DNA of 64,000 nucleotides from DASZIT01 sp963770635 (GTDB lineage: Bacteria > Actinomycetota > Acidimicrobiia > Acidimicrobiales > RAAP-2), in assembly GCA_963770635.1 (NCBI GenBank), contig CAVYQI010000006.1:62001-126000 (forward strand), written 5' to 3'. Below are positions 43,974-52,155 of this stretch, in pieces. The translations under genes and the position numbers were made by a program. Within the stretch, counting starts at the first letter, position 1. Every line of letters starts with the position of its first letter. The notes beneath the pieces were generated by a model that was not told where the DNA came from, ran no database searches, and was given only the letters and a program-made list of their open reading frames with translations.

Positions 43974-44564
43974 GTGAGTTCCCAACGTTCTTCGGCCGTC
44001 GGCTTCATGGAAGCCGGAATGCACAGCGCGGCGCAGACCCGCATCATCAATGCCGCGCTCGAGCTCTTTGCCCGGCACGGGGTCAACGGCACATCCCTCC
44101 AGATGATCGCCGATGCCATCGGCGTGACCAAAGCGGCGGTATACCACCAGTTCCAGACCAAGGAGGAGATCGTCGTGGCGGCCGTCGAAGCAGAGCTTTC
44201 CACCCTCGAGTCGGCCCTCAATGCCGCCGAGGCCGATGCGCAGAGCCCAGCGGCCCTCGAGGTGCTCCTCACCCAGGTGATCGACCGCGCCGTAGAGCGG
44301 CGCCGCATGGTTGTCACCCTCCTCTACGACCCCGTTGTCGTCCGGCTCCTCGCCGAGGAGAGACCGTTCCAGCAGTTCATGCAGCGTCTGTATCGAATTC
44401 TGATCGGGAATCAGAAAGGTGCCGAGGCGCGCGTCCGGGTGGCGATGGCCTCGAGCGCCATCGGAGGTGCGGTCACCCACCCACTCGTTGCCGAACTCGA
44501 TGACGAGACACTGCGTTCCCACCTAGTGCACCTCACCTGGACCTTCCTGGGCCTCACCGATTGA
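43974..44564 (+). CDS. TetR-family regulator of the membrane operon
   Basis: 196 residues from GTG 43974 (ATG 44007 is a possible alternative start). HTH: TRIINAALELFARHGVNGTS with LQMIADAIGVTKAAVYHQFQ, TKEEIVV. The ligand domain follows to 44564. Flanked on both sides by the palindrome TAGCCGATCGGCTA, so it probably represses itself and the 44697-47193 operon. Effector unknown. Confidence 0.9.
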   Translation: MSSQRSSAVGFMEAGMHSAAQTRIINAALELFARHGVNGTSLQMIADAIGVTKAAVYHQFQTKEEIVVAAVEAELSTLESALNAAEADAQSPAALEVLLTQVIDRAVERRRMVVTLLYDPVVVRLLAEERPFQQFMQRLYRILIGNQKGAEARVRVAMASSAIGGAVTHPLVAELDDETLRSHLVHLTWTFLGLTD

Positions 44565-44632
44565 ACCGGGGGCTCCGCTCTTGCCGGCTCTTGGGGCCAA
44601 CCGGTGGCCAATCCGCCATATTTTCATCGAGA

Positions 44633-44646
44633 TAGCCGATCGGCTA
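44633..44646. promoter_or_regulatory. Second perfect copy of TAGCCGATCGGCTA
   Basis: 51 bp upstream of the ATG at 44697, the first gene of the four-gene membrane operon. Flanking bases are also shared with the first copy (CGAG-GATAGCCGATCGGCTA-C/G), which supports a conserved operator rather than chance. Confidence 0.75.
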
Positions 44647-44696
44647 GGTTGTGGGTCCTCACGATGCCAGCGGCATCCGAACTGAGGTATGGGGGA

Positions 44697-45461
44697 ATGT
44701 CAGCACAACAGGTAGAACTGGAGCAACCAGGCGTCGTTGGGCCTCCCATCAGAGACAACAACATCACTGCGCAGACGATCAGTCTGTGGATCACACCGAT
44801 CAGTGCAGCGGCTTTTCTCATCGCGTTCGTGGCGTTCCCGGGGTTCCGCCCACCGATGTCGCCCAATATGACGGCCCTTCAAGTAGCCGCCTTCTTCGCA
44901 TCACACACGACGATGATCCGCGTGAGCATGATCATCTACGACCTCTTCGGCATCATGCTCGTTCCCTTCTTCATGCTGATCGTCGTACAGATGAAACGCA
45001 TGGCCGCGCCGAGCCATGTCTTCGCCTACAGCTACCTCAGCGCTGTCGCTACCGGCGCGACGCTTTTTGCCGTCGCAGACCTGTTCTGGCTCATCGCTGC
45101 CTTCCGCCCCGACCGGAACCCCGACCTCATCCAGCTGTTGAACGACATGGCCTGGATCGTCTTCACGGCTCCAGTCGGCATGTTCATTGCAGCCAACATA
45201 TGTCTTGCGCTGGCCATCTACCTCGACCCGCACCCCCACCCGATCTTTTCCCGATGGATCGGGCACTTCAACCTCGCCGTTGCGGCACTTGTCACACCGG
45301 CGGCATGCTCCGCCGTCATTCGCACAGGACCGCTTGCCTGGAACGGATTCGTGTCCTTCTGGTTGAGGATCGGCACCTTCGGCATCTATCTCATCGTGAT
45401 GTTCTTTGCCTTGCGCAGCGCCATCGCTCGCCAGGCTCTCGAAGAGCGGGCAGCGAGTTGA
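44697..45461 (+). CDS. Multi-pass membrane protein, paralogue of the next gene
   Basis: 254 residues from ATG 44697, with GGGGGA upstream. Six or seven helices, among them WITPISAAAFLIAFVAFPGF, MIIYDLFGIMLVPFFMLIVV and VGMFIAANICLALAIYL. Shared with the next protein: AAFFASHTTMIR / VHFFHVHSLTIK, MKRM, AYSYL, AAFRPDRNP and GPLAWNG / GPFSWNG. The conserved His after FF could bind a metal or heme, but this is speculation. I do not recognise the family. Encoded with NorE- and NorF-like genes, so a membrane complex is likely. Confidence 0.75.
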   Translation: MSAQQVELEQPGVVGPPIRDNNITAQTISLWITPISAAAFLIAFVAFPGFRPPMSPNMTALQVAAFFASHTTMIRVSMIIYDLFGIMLVPFFMLIVVQMKRMAAPSHVFAYSYLSAVATGATLFAVADLFWLIAAFRPDRNPDLIQLLNDMAWIVFTAPVGMFIAANICLALAIYLDPHPHPIFSRWIGHFNLAVAALVTPAACSAVIRTGPLAWNGFVSFWLRIGTFGIYLIVMFFALRSAIARQALEERAAS

Positions 45462-46228
45462 CCGCCGTCGTCTCAGCGCCGCCAACAACGGGTGCGGAGG
45501 CCCGTGATTCCCAGCGTTACCGGCCGAAGAGCAAAACCGACCAGTGGATCTGTTGGTGGAGCATCCTGGTCTTCTACAACCTGTTCGGCTTGATCTTCGT
45601 GGTCCTCACCAGGGTTATGCCGCCACCCAGCCCGCACCTTTCCACCGAACAGATCGTGCACTTCTTCCACGTCCACTCGCTGACCATCAAGATCGGGTTC
45701 GGACTGCTGATGGTCGTGATCGGATTCAGCACCTGGGCCAACGGGCTGGTCGTCTTCCACATGAAGCGGATGTCTTCCGGCTCAGTATGGGCGTATTCGT
45801 ACATCGCGGCGCTGGCCGTCGGAGCGTTGCCCGGGTGCCTCTTCGCTGCGCTCTGCTTCCTGACCGCGGTGTTCCGGCCTGATCGAAACCCGCACATCAT
45901 GGCTCTGCTCTACGACATGGGCTTGTTGATGTTCGTCGGATCCCTGGGCTGCTTCGCCACCATGTACCTGGTGTTCGCGCTTGCCATCCTCTTGGACAAG
46001 AACAAGATCTTTCCCAAATGGCTGGCCTACGTCACTATCTGGCAGATCGTGACCGAAGTGATGGCGGCGCCAGTCTTCATCTTCAAGCGCGGACCATTTT
46101 CCTGGAACGGATCGATCAGCTTCTGGCAAGGGACGGTGATCTTCGTCGTTTGGGAAGTCTGCCTCGTCTTCGTGCTCTACAAGGCGATCAGGGAACAGCC
46201 GCTCGGGGAATCGACGCTGGAATATTGA
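45458..46228 (+). CDS. Multi-pass membrane protein, second paralogue
   Basis: 256 residues from TTG 45458, overlapping the previous stop (TTGA). Helices include ICWWSILVFYNLFGLIFVVL, IGFGLLMVVIGFSTWANGLV and YIAALAVGALPGCLFAALCF. Shares FF-x-x-H, MKRM, AYSY, FRPDRNP and GPFSWNG with its neighbour, so the two arose by duplication and may form a heterodimer. No cofactor motif of known families was found. Followed 55 bp later by the NorE-like gene. Confidence 0.75.
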   Translation: MTAVVSAPPTTGAEARDSQRYRPKSKTDQWICWWSILVFYNLFGLIFVVLTRVMPPPSPHLSTEQIVHFFHVHSLTIKIGFGLLMVVIGFSTWANGLVVFHMKRMSSGSVWAYSYIAALAVGALPGCLFAALCFLTAVFRPDRNPHIMALLYDMGLLMFVGSLGCFATMYLVFALAILLDKNKIFPKWLAYVTIWQIVTEVMAAPVFIFKRGPFSWNGSISFWQGTVIFVVWEVCLVFVLYKAIREQPLGESTLEY

Positions 46229-46283
46229 TGCACTCTGCGAGCCGGATTCGAGCACGTCGATGTCACGAAATCACGGTCGACTC

Positions 46284-46910
46284 ATGACTTCAGCCGAGCG
46301 CACCGTGTCTCCGTCGTGCGACATAGATACCTTGAGCCCGACCGACGTCGAAGCAGACAGCGGGATACGCCTGCCGGGCGAAGGAAGTATGTGGGTCTTC
46401 GTCCTGGGGGACATGATCATTTTCGGGGTGTACTTCATCATCTTCATGATCGAGCGCACCAGTGAACCGGCAGCGTTTCTCCAATCCCAGCAACATCTCA
46501 ATCAAACGATCGGCCTCGTCAACACGCTGGTGATGCTCACCAGCTCTTGGTTTGTCGCCCGGGCCGTTCGAGCATGCCGCGCCCGCGACTACCAAGGTGC
46601 GACGAGGTTGACGGTCTGTGGCTTTCTCTGCGGGGCGTTTTTCATTTTGATCAAGATCTACGAGTGGTCGGCCGAGATCGGCCACGGCTACACGTTGGCC
46701 AGAAACGATTTCTTCATGTTCTACTTCATGTTGACCGGCGTGCATCTGCTCCACGTCGTGATGGGCTTGATCATCTTGGGGATCGTGTGTCGTGAGCTGC
46801 GGAACCCGATGCTTCGCCGAGCCTCAATGGTCGAGTCGGGGGCAACTTATTGGCACATGGTGGACATGCTCTGGATCGTGATCTTCGCACTGGTCTACCT
46901 GATGCGGTGA
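46284..46910 (+). CDS. norE: NorE-like / cytochrome c oxidase subunit III family protein
   Basis: 208 residues from ATG 46284 (ATG 46260 in frame would add 8). Five helices; GEGSMWVFVLGDMIIFGVYF, QSQQHLNQTIGLVNTLVMLT, SSWFVARAVRACR and FYFMLTGVHLLHVVMGLIIL are the subunit III/NorE pattern, and YWHMVDMLWIVIFALVYLMR is the typical end. The protein is short, as in NorE, which aids NO reductase. No subunit I or II gene is nearby, so an aa3 oxidase is not supported. The next gene overlaps its stop (GTGA). Confidence 0.85.
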   Translation: MTSAERTVSPSCDIDTLSPTDVEADSGIRLPGEGSMWVFVLGDMIIFGVYFIIFMIERTSEPAAFLQSQQHLNQTIGLVNTLVMLTSSWFVARAVRACRARDYQGATRLTVCGFLCGAFFILIKIYEWSAEIGHGYTLARNDFFMFYFMLTGVHLLHVVMGLIILGIVCRELRNPMLRRASMVESGATYWHMVDMLWIVIFALVYLMR

Positions 46911-47193
46911 AAGCCATGAAGGCAATACTCAAAGATCGTCTCACCTCTGTCTGGCTCGTGCTCTGTGCGGTCACGATCGTGTCTTGGTGGTTGGGAGGCA
47001 CCGCAGAGCACCACGGCCATTTCGTCTTCAGCACGCCGGTGACTATCGGCGTGCTGGCGATCGGCCTATTCAAATGCCGCCTGATCATGCAGAATTTCAT
47101 GGAAGTGCGAACGGCGCCGAAGTGGCTACGCCTGTTCACCGACATCTGGCTCGTCGCCTTCTGGGGGCGGTCTTGGCCATCTACCTCTATTGA
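46907..47193 (+). CDS. NorF-like / cytochrome c oxidase subunit IV family small membrane protein, frameshifted
   Basis: About 95 residues from GTG 46907. SVWLVLCAVTIVSWWLGG (helix 1), VTIGVLAIGLFKCRLIMQNF (helix 2) with MEVRTAPKWLRLFTDIWLVA, the signature of small subunit IV/NorF proteins. The frame slips in the run of five G at 47163-47167; corrected, it ends FWGAVLAIYLY at 47193. It probably partners the NorE-like protein. A functional gene with a sequence error is the best reading. Confidence 0.8.
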
Positions 47194-47320
47194 GAGAGTT
47201 CTTCCCGCTGGCTCGAGCCGGTCGATGAACTCATGCACGAAAGAGAGAGTGGCGTCGTATCCGGCGGTCATGCCGAGGGTTCGGCTCAATCGAAAGACCT
47301 AGGAGAGGTGCTTCGGGGAT

Positions 47321-47350
47321 TTGACATACACTCTGCATGTGAATGAGAAC
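47321..47350 (+). promoter_or_regulatory. Candidate promoter of the P450 at 47370
   Basis: TTGACA (47321-47326), 18 bp, then GAGAAC (47345-47350), resembling the TTGACA-N17-TAGAAC promoter at 5431-5459. It leaves 19 bp to ATG 47370 and so argues against an earlier start at 47343. Confidence 0.4.
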
Positions 47351-47369
47351 CTACGAGGGAGCTGACCGA

Positions 47370-48579
47370 ATGACGGAGACGAACGCCACGGGCGCTAGCG
47401 AAGAGGCAATGCTGGCGCTTCTCATGGCAGAGATGGCCGCCCCGCAAGACACGTACCGGAGGTTGATCGAGGCGGGCGGTTTTGTCGGTCCGTCATCGGG
47501 ATTGGTTCAGGTCTTCAGCCGGGAGCTGAACGACCACGTCCTTGGTCACTCCGAGATCTTTTCGTCGGCTTCCGAACTGGGCCTGGGGAACATTCGACCG
47601 CTGATCCCGCTTAACGTCGACCCGCCGAAGCATTCGAAGTATCGCAAGATCCTGGACCCGCTGTTCGCCCCCAAAGTGATGGACCAGCACGAAGAGGATT
47701 TCTCCATGCGGGTCAACCGCCTCATCGACACTTTCATCGATCGCCGTGAGTGCAACTTCACCGAGGAGTTTGCCGAGCTCTTCCCCTCTTCGGTGTTTGT
47801 TGGGCTGATGGGTTTCCCCTGGTCCGAGCTCGACACGATGATCGGCCTGCGCGATGGGATCCTTCACCCGGAGAAGATCGACCCGGATGCCCAATTCGAC
47901 CTCGAAAGGCGCTCGGCCGTGAACAAGGCGAACGGGGAGGTGATCTATGAGTACTTCGGCGCCTGGCTCGACGAGCGCCAGGCCCGGCCCCAGGAGGACA
48001 TCCTCACGCACTTCCTGCAGGCGGAGATCGACGGTGAGAAGCTCTCGCCGCGAGGAGATCCTCGACATCTGCTTTTTGTTCCTGATCGCCGGCCTCGACA
48101 CGGTCAGCGACTCGCTCACCTGCTTCTGGGCGTTCCTTGCGCAGCACGATGAGCACCGGCGGCAAATCGTCGAGGACCCATCGATCATCCCTGGCGCCGT
48201 GGAAGAGCTCCTGCGGTGGGAGAGCCCGGTGACGTTCGGCGTCCCCCGGGTAGCGACGAACGACACGGTCCTGCCCAATGGGGAGAAAGTCGCGGCAGGC
48301 TGCCCGGTGATGGTCTTCTACGGCGCCGCCAACGTCGACCCGTCGCAGTTCGAGGACGCGTTCAGCGTTCGCTTCGACCGCGCGAACAACCGTCATATCG
48401 CGTTCAGTGCTGGTGTTCACCGCTGCCTCGGCTCCCACCTGGCCCGGCGTGAACTGCGGATCGCCCTGCGCGACTGGCATCAGCGAATCCCCAACTATCG
48501 GATCAAGCCGGGTCACGAGGAACTCGAGTACCCACCTGGACTACGCCACGTGAAAGACCTCACGTTGGTGTGGGGATAG
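47370..48579 (+). CDS. Cytochrome P450, paralogue of the 42453 gene, frameshifted
   Basis: About 403 residues from ATG 47370, with GAGGGAG upstream. IRPLIPLNVDPPKHSKYRKI with LDPLFAPKVM is near-identical to the P450 at 42453. A shift near 48050 joins it to EEILDICFLFLIAGLDTVSD (I helix), EELLRWE, and FSAGVHRCLGSHLARRELR, the heme Cys loop. It stands between the membrane operon and the TetR gene at 48803. The pair of P450s flanking this membrane operon is likely part of the same pathway. Confidence 0.9.
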
Positions 48580-48762
48580 TGGCGGTGCCCCGCCCAATCA
48601 CGGAGGGAACCGTACCACTTGCGGACGTCAGCTGCTCCCACAGACCTGCAGCCCTCCGACATCGACGGCGCGCAGCTCTACAACGGTGCGGAGGCGTTCG
48701 CTGCGGCAGTCCTCTTGACTGAATGACTGGGGTGCAGGATGGACCGCGTCGAAGTCTCCGAA

Positions 48763-48794
48763 CCGTAGACGGCCGAGCGGCCGGCCGTCTACGG
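48763..48794. promoter_or_regulatory. 13-bp perfect inverted repeat before the TetR gene
   Basis: CCGTAGACGGCCG (48763-48775), 6-bp spacer, CGGCCGTCTACGG (48782-48794), ending 8 bp before ATG 48803. No T-tract follows, so it is not a terminator for the P450. It would be a strong autoregulatory operator, and in RNA a hairpin near the ribosome site. Confidence 0.75.
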
Positions 48795-48802
48795 TCGCAG
48801 CC

Positions 48803-49390
48803 ATGGCCGGCATCAGACAGGAGATGGCAGAGGAGACGCGAAGCAGACTCATAGCGACCGCCCGTACTCTGTTCGCCGAGGGCGGCTACTTCGCCACCAG
48901 CACCACCGAGATCGTGGAGACCGCTCAGGTAGGCACTCGCGGTGCCCTCTACCACCACTTCGCCGACAAGAAGGCATTGTTCGAAGCCGTATTCGAAGCC
49001 GTCGAAAGGGACCTGGCGGAGCGGACCGTCGGCGCCATGACCGGCAAGACGGCGTTCACGCAACTTCAGCAAGGCCTCGACTCCTTCCTCGACGAGTCGC
49101 TCGACACGGAAGTCCAACGCATCCTGCTCATTGACGGCCCCGCTGTATTGGGCTGGGACGGGTGGCGCAAGATAGAAGCCCGCTACGGGCTCGGCTCGAT
49201 CGCGCAGATACTGTGGGCGGGGATCGCGGACGGGAGCATCACGGTTGCTGACCCTGACACGATGGCCCACCTGCTGCTATCGGTCGTCGCCGAGGCAGCC
49301 CTGTATATCGCCCACGATCGGCGGCACACCGCGCGGAACAAAGCGGGCCGGTCACTTGCCGCTTTACTGTCCGGCCTCGCTACGCCGTAA
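48803..49390 (+). CDS. TetR-family transcriptional regulator
   Basis: 195 residues, intact, ATG 48803. HTH: RSRLIATARTLFAEGGYFAT with STTEIVETAQVGTRGALYHH, FADKKALFEAVFE. Ligand domain to 49390 (LLIDGPAVLGWDGWRKIEAR). A 13-bp inverted repeat ends 8 bp before its start, so it is likely autoregulated. It lies downstream of the P450 and convergent with the acyl-CoA dehydrogenase run. Confidence 0.91.
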   Translation: MAGIRQEMAEETRSRLIATARTLFAEGGYFATSTTEIVETAQVGTRGALYHHFADKKALFEAVFEAVERDLAERTVGAMTGKTAFTQLQQGLDSFLDESLDTEVQRILLIDGPAVLGWDGWRKIEARYGLGSIAQILWAGIADGSITVADPDTMAHLLLSVVAEAALYIAHDRRHTARNKAGRSLAALLSGLATP

Positions 49391-49573
49391 TCGGCGCCGC
49401 CGGCGGCGGACCTGACCGAGCTCCAGCGCCCCTCGGAAGTTCCGAACATCCAGCCAACAGGGGCCAGATCGCGACCGAGGACACGGCGCGGTCGGATCCG
49501 TTCGGCTGTTGCCGGTCTGTCAGGGTCGCCCATATCGCGCTGCCGTCTTCGAGCCGACGGGTGGCTCCGAGAC

Positions 49574-50845
49574 TCATGAGCGGGTGGATCCGCCGCGGGG
49601 CACGTCGCGGAAGGCGACGTCCCGGTCGAGGGCGCGCTCCCGGGGCATCCCGAGGACCCGCTCGCTGATGACGTTGCGGGCCATCTCGGTGGTGCCGCCG
49701 CCGATGCTCGACACCTGCCGCATCAGGAAGTCCGAGCCGCAGAAGGCCAGCTCGCCGTCGTCCTCGGTCCAGGCGACGCCGGCCGCGCCGGCGATCTCGA
49801 AGGCGATGGTCCGGATGCGGGCCGTGGTGACGCCGGTGAACAGCCGGCCGATGGCCGCCGCCTGGTCGGTCATGGCCCCGGTGGCGATCCCTTCGCCGAT
49901 CCGCCGCCGGAGCGCGCGGTCGACGATCTCGAGCATGCGGGCCTCGCCGACCAGGTCCCGGCACGTAAGGATCGTCGAGGCGGCCGGCGTCCCGGGCCAC
50001 GGCGTCCATCGGACGACGCGCCGCCGCCGTGTGCTCGTGCCGGCCGGGACGGTGACCAGCGGGGAGTTGGTCAGCATGCGCTCGTGGAACATCCAGCGGG
50101 TCCCCACCGTCCAGCCGTCGTCGACGTCGCCGATCCGGTCGGAGTCGGGGACCCGGACGTCGGTCAGGAACTCCTGGCAGAACTCCTTCGAGCCGTTGAG
50201 CATCTCGATGCGGTGGACCTCGAGGCCGGGTTGGCGGATGGGCAGGATGAACACGGTCAGGCCGCGGTGCTTCGGGACGTCCCAGTTGGTCCGGGCCAGG
50301 CACAGGCCCCAGTCGGACCACCAGGCCCCGGTGGTCCAGATCTTCGATCCGTTGAGGACCCATTCCTCGCCGTCCCGGACCGCGGTGGTCAGGGCGCCGG
50401 CCACGTCCGAGCCGCCGCTGGGCTCGGACAGGAACTGCATCCAGATCTCCTCGCCCTTCAGGATGGCGGGAATGTGCGCGAGCTTCTGCTCCTCGGTGCC
50501 GAAGTCCAAGCAGGACCGCGGCGCAGGGCGAGAGGGTCGGGACCTGGATCCGGGCCGGGTACTCGTAGCCGGCCAGCTCCTCGTTGAGGGCGCGCTGGTG
50601 CGCCGGCGTGAGCCCCTGGCCGCCGTACTCCCGGGGGAAGCAGATGCCGGCCAGGCCGGCGTCGAAGAGCATCCGCTGCACCTCCCGGTCCCGGGCCACC
50701 GCGGCCAGCTCCTCCTCGTCGGTGCGGTCGTTGCGCAGCGGGCCGATCGACTGGTTCGAGTCCACCGGTCGGAGGTTGGCGCGGACGAAGGCCCGGGCCC
50801 GGGCCCGGAAGCTCTCGAGGTCCTCCACGTCTCCTGCGTGCTCAC
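49574..50845 (-). CDS. Acyl-CoA dehydrogenase, frameshifted
   Basis: About 423 residues from GTG 50845, whose GTGA overlaps the stop of the upstream dehydrogenase. Conserved blocks: RMLFDAGLAGICFPREYGGQ, FGTEEQKLAHIPAILKGEEI, WMQFLSEPSGGSDVAG, VLNGSKIWTTGAWWSDWGLC and GGGTTEMARNVISERVLGMP. The end motif is GGGT in place of YEGT, so the catalytic Glu is not at the usual place. Shifts lie near 50830, 50510 and 49980. It forms an adjacent pair with the gene at 50842-51988, which favours a heteromeric enzyme for bulky acyl-CoA. Confidence 0.85.
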   Translation of the reverse strand: MSTQETWRTSRASGPGPGPSSAPTSDRWTRTSRSARCATTAPTRRSWPRWPGTGRCSGCSSTPAWPASASPGSTAARGSRRRTSAPSTRSWPATSTRPGSRSRPSRPAPRSCLDFGTEEQKLAHIPAILKGEEIWMQFLSEPSGGSDVAGALTTAVRDGEEWVLNGSKIWTTGAWWSDWGLCLARTNWDVPKHRGLTVFILPIRQPGLEVHRIEMLNGSKEFCQEFLTDVRVPDSDRIGDVDDGWTVGTRWMFHERMLTNSPLVTVPAGTSTRRRRVVRWTPWPGTPAASTILTCRDLVGEARMLEIVDRALRRRIGEGIATGAMTDQAAAIGRLFTGVTTARIRTIAFEIAGAAGVAWTEDDGELAFCGSDFLMRQVSSIGGGTTEMARNVISERVLGMPRERALDRDVAFRDVPRGGSTRS

Positions 50846-51988
50846 GCCACCTGCCCTCCGGCTCTCGGTCGATGTCGGCCAGGCGCTGGCGGTGGTCGGC
50901 CGGCGTGCCGAACAGCGCCCGGTTGACCGTGTGGCGGCGAAGGTAGAGGTGGAGGTCGTGGTCGAAGGTCACCCCGATCCCACCGTGGATCTGCACGCAG
51001 TCCTGGACCAGCTCGGTGCCGTAGTCGCCGATGAACGCCTTGGCCGCGCTCAGCAGCTCCGCCGGCGTCGGGGGATCCGCCGGCCACGGCGGCGGTGGCG
51101 GCGTCGCTGATGGCGTGGCTGGCCTCCAGCCACGTCTTCATGTCGGCGAACCGGTGCTTGAGCTCCTGGTAGGAGGCGAGTGGCCGCCCGAAGGAGTACC
51201 GGTCGAAGGCCCACTCGACGGTCATGTCGAAGGCGGCCTGCATGGCCCCGACCGACTCGGCGTTCCCGATGGCGACCGCCCGCTCGAGCTGGCGGTCGAC
51301 CTGTTCGTCGGCCGACCCGATGCTCGCCGACGACGGCGGTGGCCGGGAGCCGGACATCGTCGAAGGTGACGACCGAGAACCGACGGGTCAGGTCCACCGA
51401 CTGCATCGGGGACGATGGACACGCCGGCGGTACCGGCGGGTACGAGCACCTGGGTGAGCCCGGCACCGGTGCGACCGGTGACCAGCAGGATAGTCGGCGC
51501 CGGACGCCGATTCGACCGGTCGCTTGACCCCGTTGAGCACGACCTCGTCACCCTCCACCGCGCACCTCGAGGGCGATGTTCCCGAGCCGGTCGTTGGGCG
51601 GCGGCTCGCCGAGGCACCAGGTCGCCATCGACTCCCCCGACACCAGGGCGCCGATCACGCTCGTCGCCGGCTGGCCCCGGTCTCGCTGAGGGTGGCGACC
51701 ACCACGTTGGTCACGGCCAGCGGCCCGGGGGCGGCATGACGGCCGAACTCGTAGGCCACCAGGGCCAGGTCGACGAGGCCGTGCTCGCCGATGGAGCCGC
51801 CGCCGTGCTGCCTCGCCGACCAGGAGTGACGTCCAACCCAGCTCGGCGCCCCGGCGCCAGTAGTCGGGGTCGAAGCCGACGGGGTCGTCGCGCAGGCGCC
51901 GGAGCTCGCCGACGGGGACCAGCTCGTCGAGCAGCTTCGCCGTGGTCTCCGAGAAGAGCTCCTGGTCGGAGCTCAGCGCCAGCAGCAT
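50842..51988 (-). CDS. Acyl-CoA dehydrogenase, partner subunit, frameshifted
   Basis: ATG 51988 follows GGGAGAGGGC. About 382 residues: LFSETTAKLLDELVPVGELR, WRRGAELGWTSLLVGEA, later ERAVAIGNAESVGAMQAAFD, FGRPLASYQELKHRFADMKT and C-terminal QIHGGIGVTFDHDLHLYLRR. The middle is the most damaged stretch of the window, with at least four indels between 51070 and 51830. Gene order and overlap with the next dehydrogenase suggest a two-subunit enzyme. Its own promoter region with palindromes lies at 52056-52082. Confidence 0.8.
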
Positions 51989-52055
51989 CGTTCGCCCTCT
52001 CCCCCGTCATCAGTGGCTCGTTCGTCGACGGCTTCGCCCGCCGCGATGCCGACCC

Positions 52056-52082
52056 TCGAAGTTACTTCGAAAACGATGTTTT
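52056..52082. promoter_or_regulatory. Two adjoining palindromes upstream of the acyl-CoA dehydrogenase pair
   Basis: TCGAAGT-T-ACTTCGA (52056-52070) overlaps by one base with AAAAC-GAT-GTTTT (52070-52082). They sit about 70 bp before the ATG at 51988 in a locally AT-rich spot of the 167-bp gap after the thiolase gene. A regulator site and separate promoter for the pair are likely. Confidence 0.6.
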
Positions 52083-52155
52083 GTCTAAGTGGATGTTTGA
52101 CTTCCAGAATACGAGAGGATGTCCTCGCAGATCGGCCGGACGAGCGCTCAGGACC

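Noticed and set aside
46284..47193. Part of an aa3-type cytochrome c oxidase operon
   Set aside because: No subunit I, subunit II or heme-O/A synthase gene is near. Short NorE-type length and co-occurrence with NorQ/NorD fit the accessory role better.
48763..48794. Terminator of the P450 gene
   Set aside because: The hairpin is not followed by a T run and ends 8 bp before a start codon, so an operator is a better reading.
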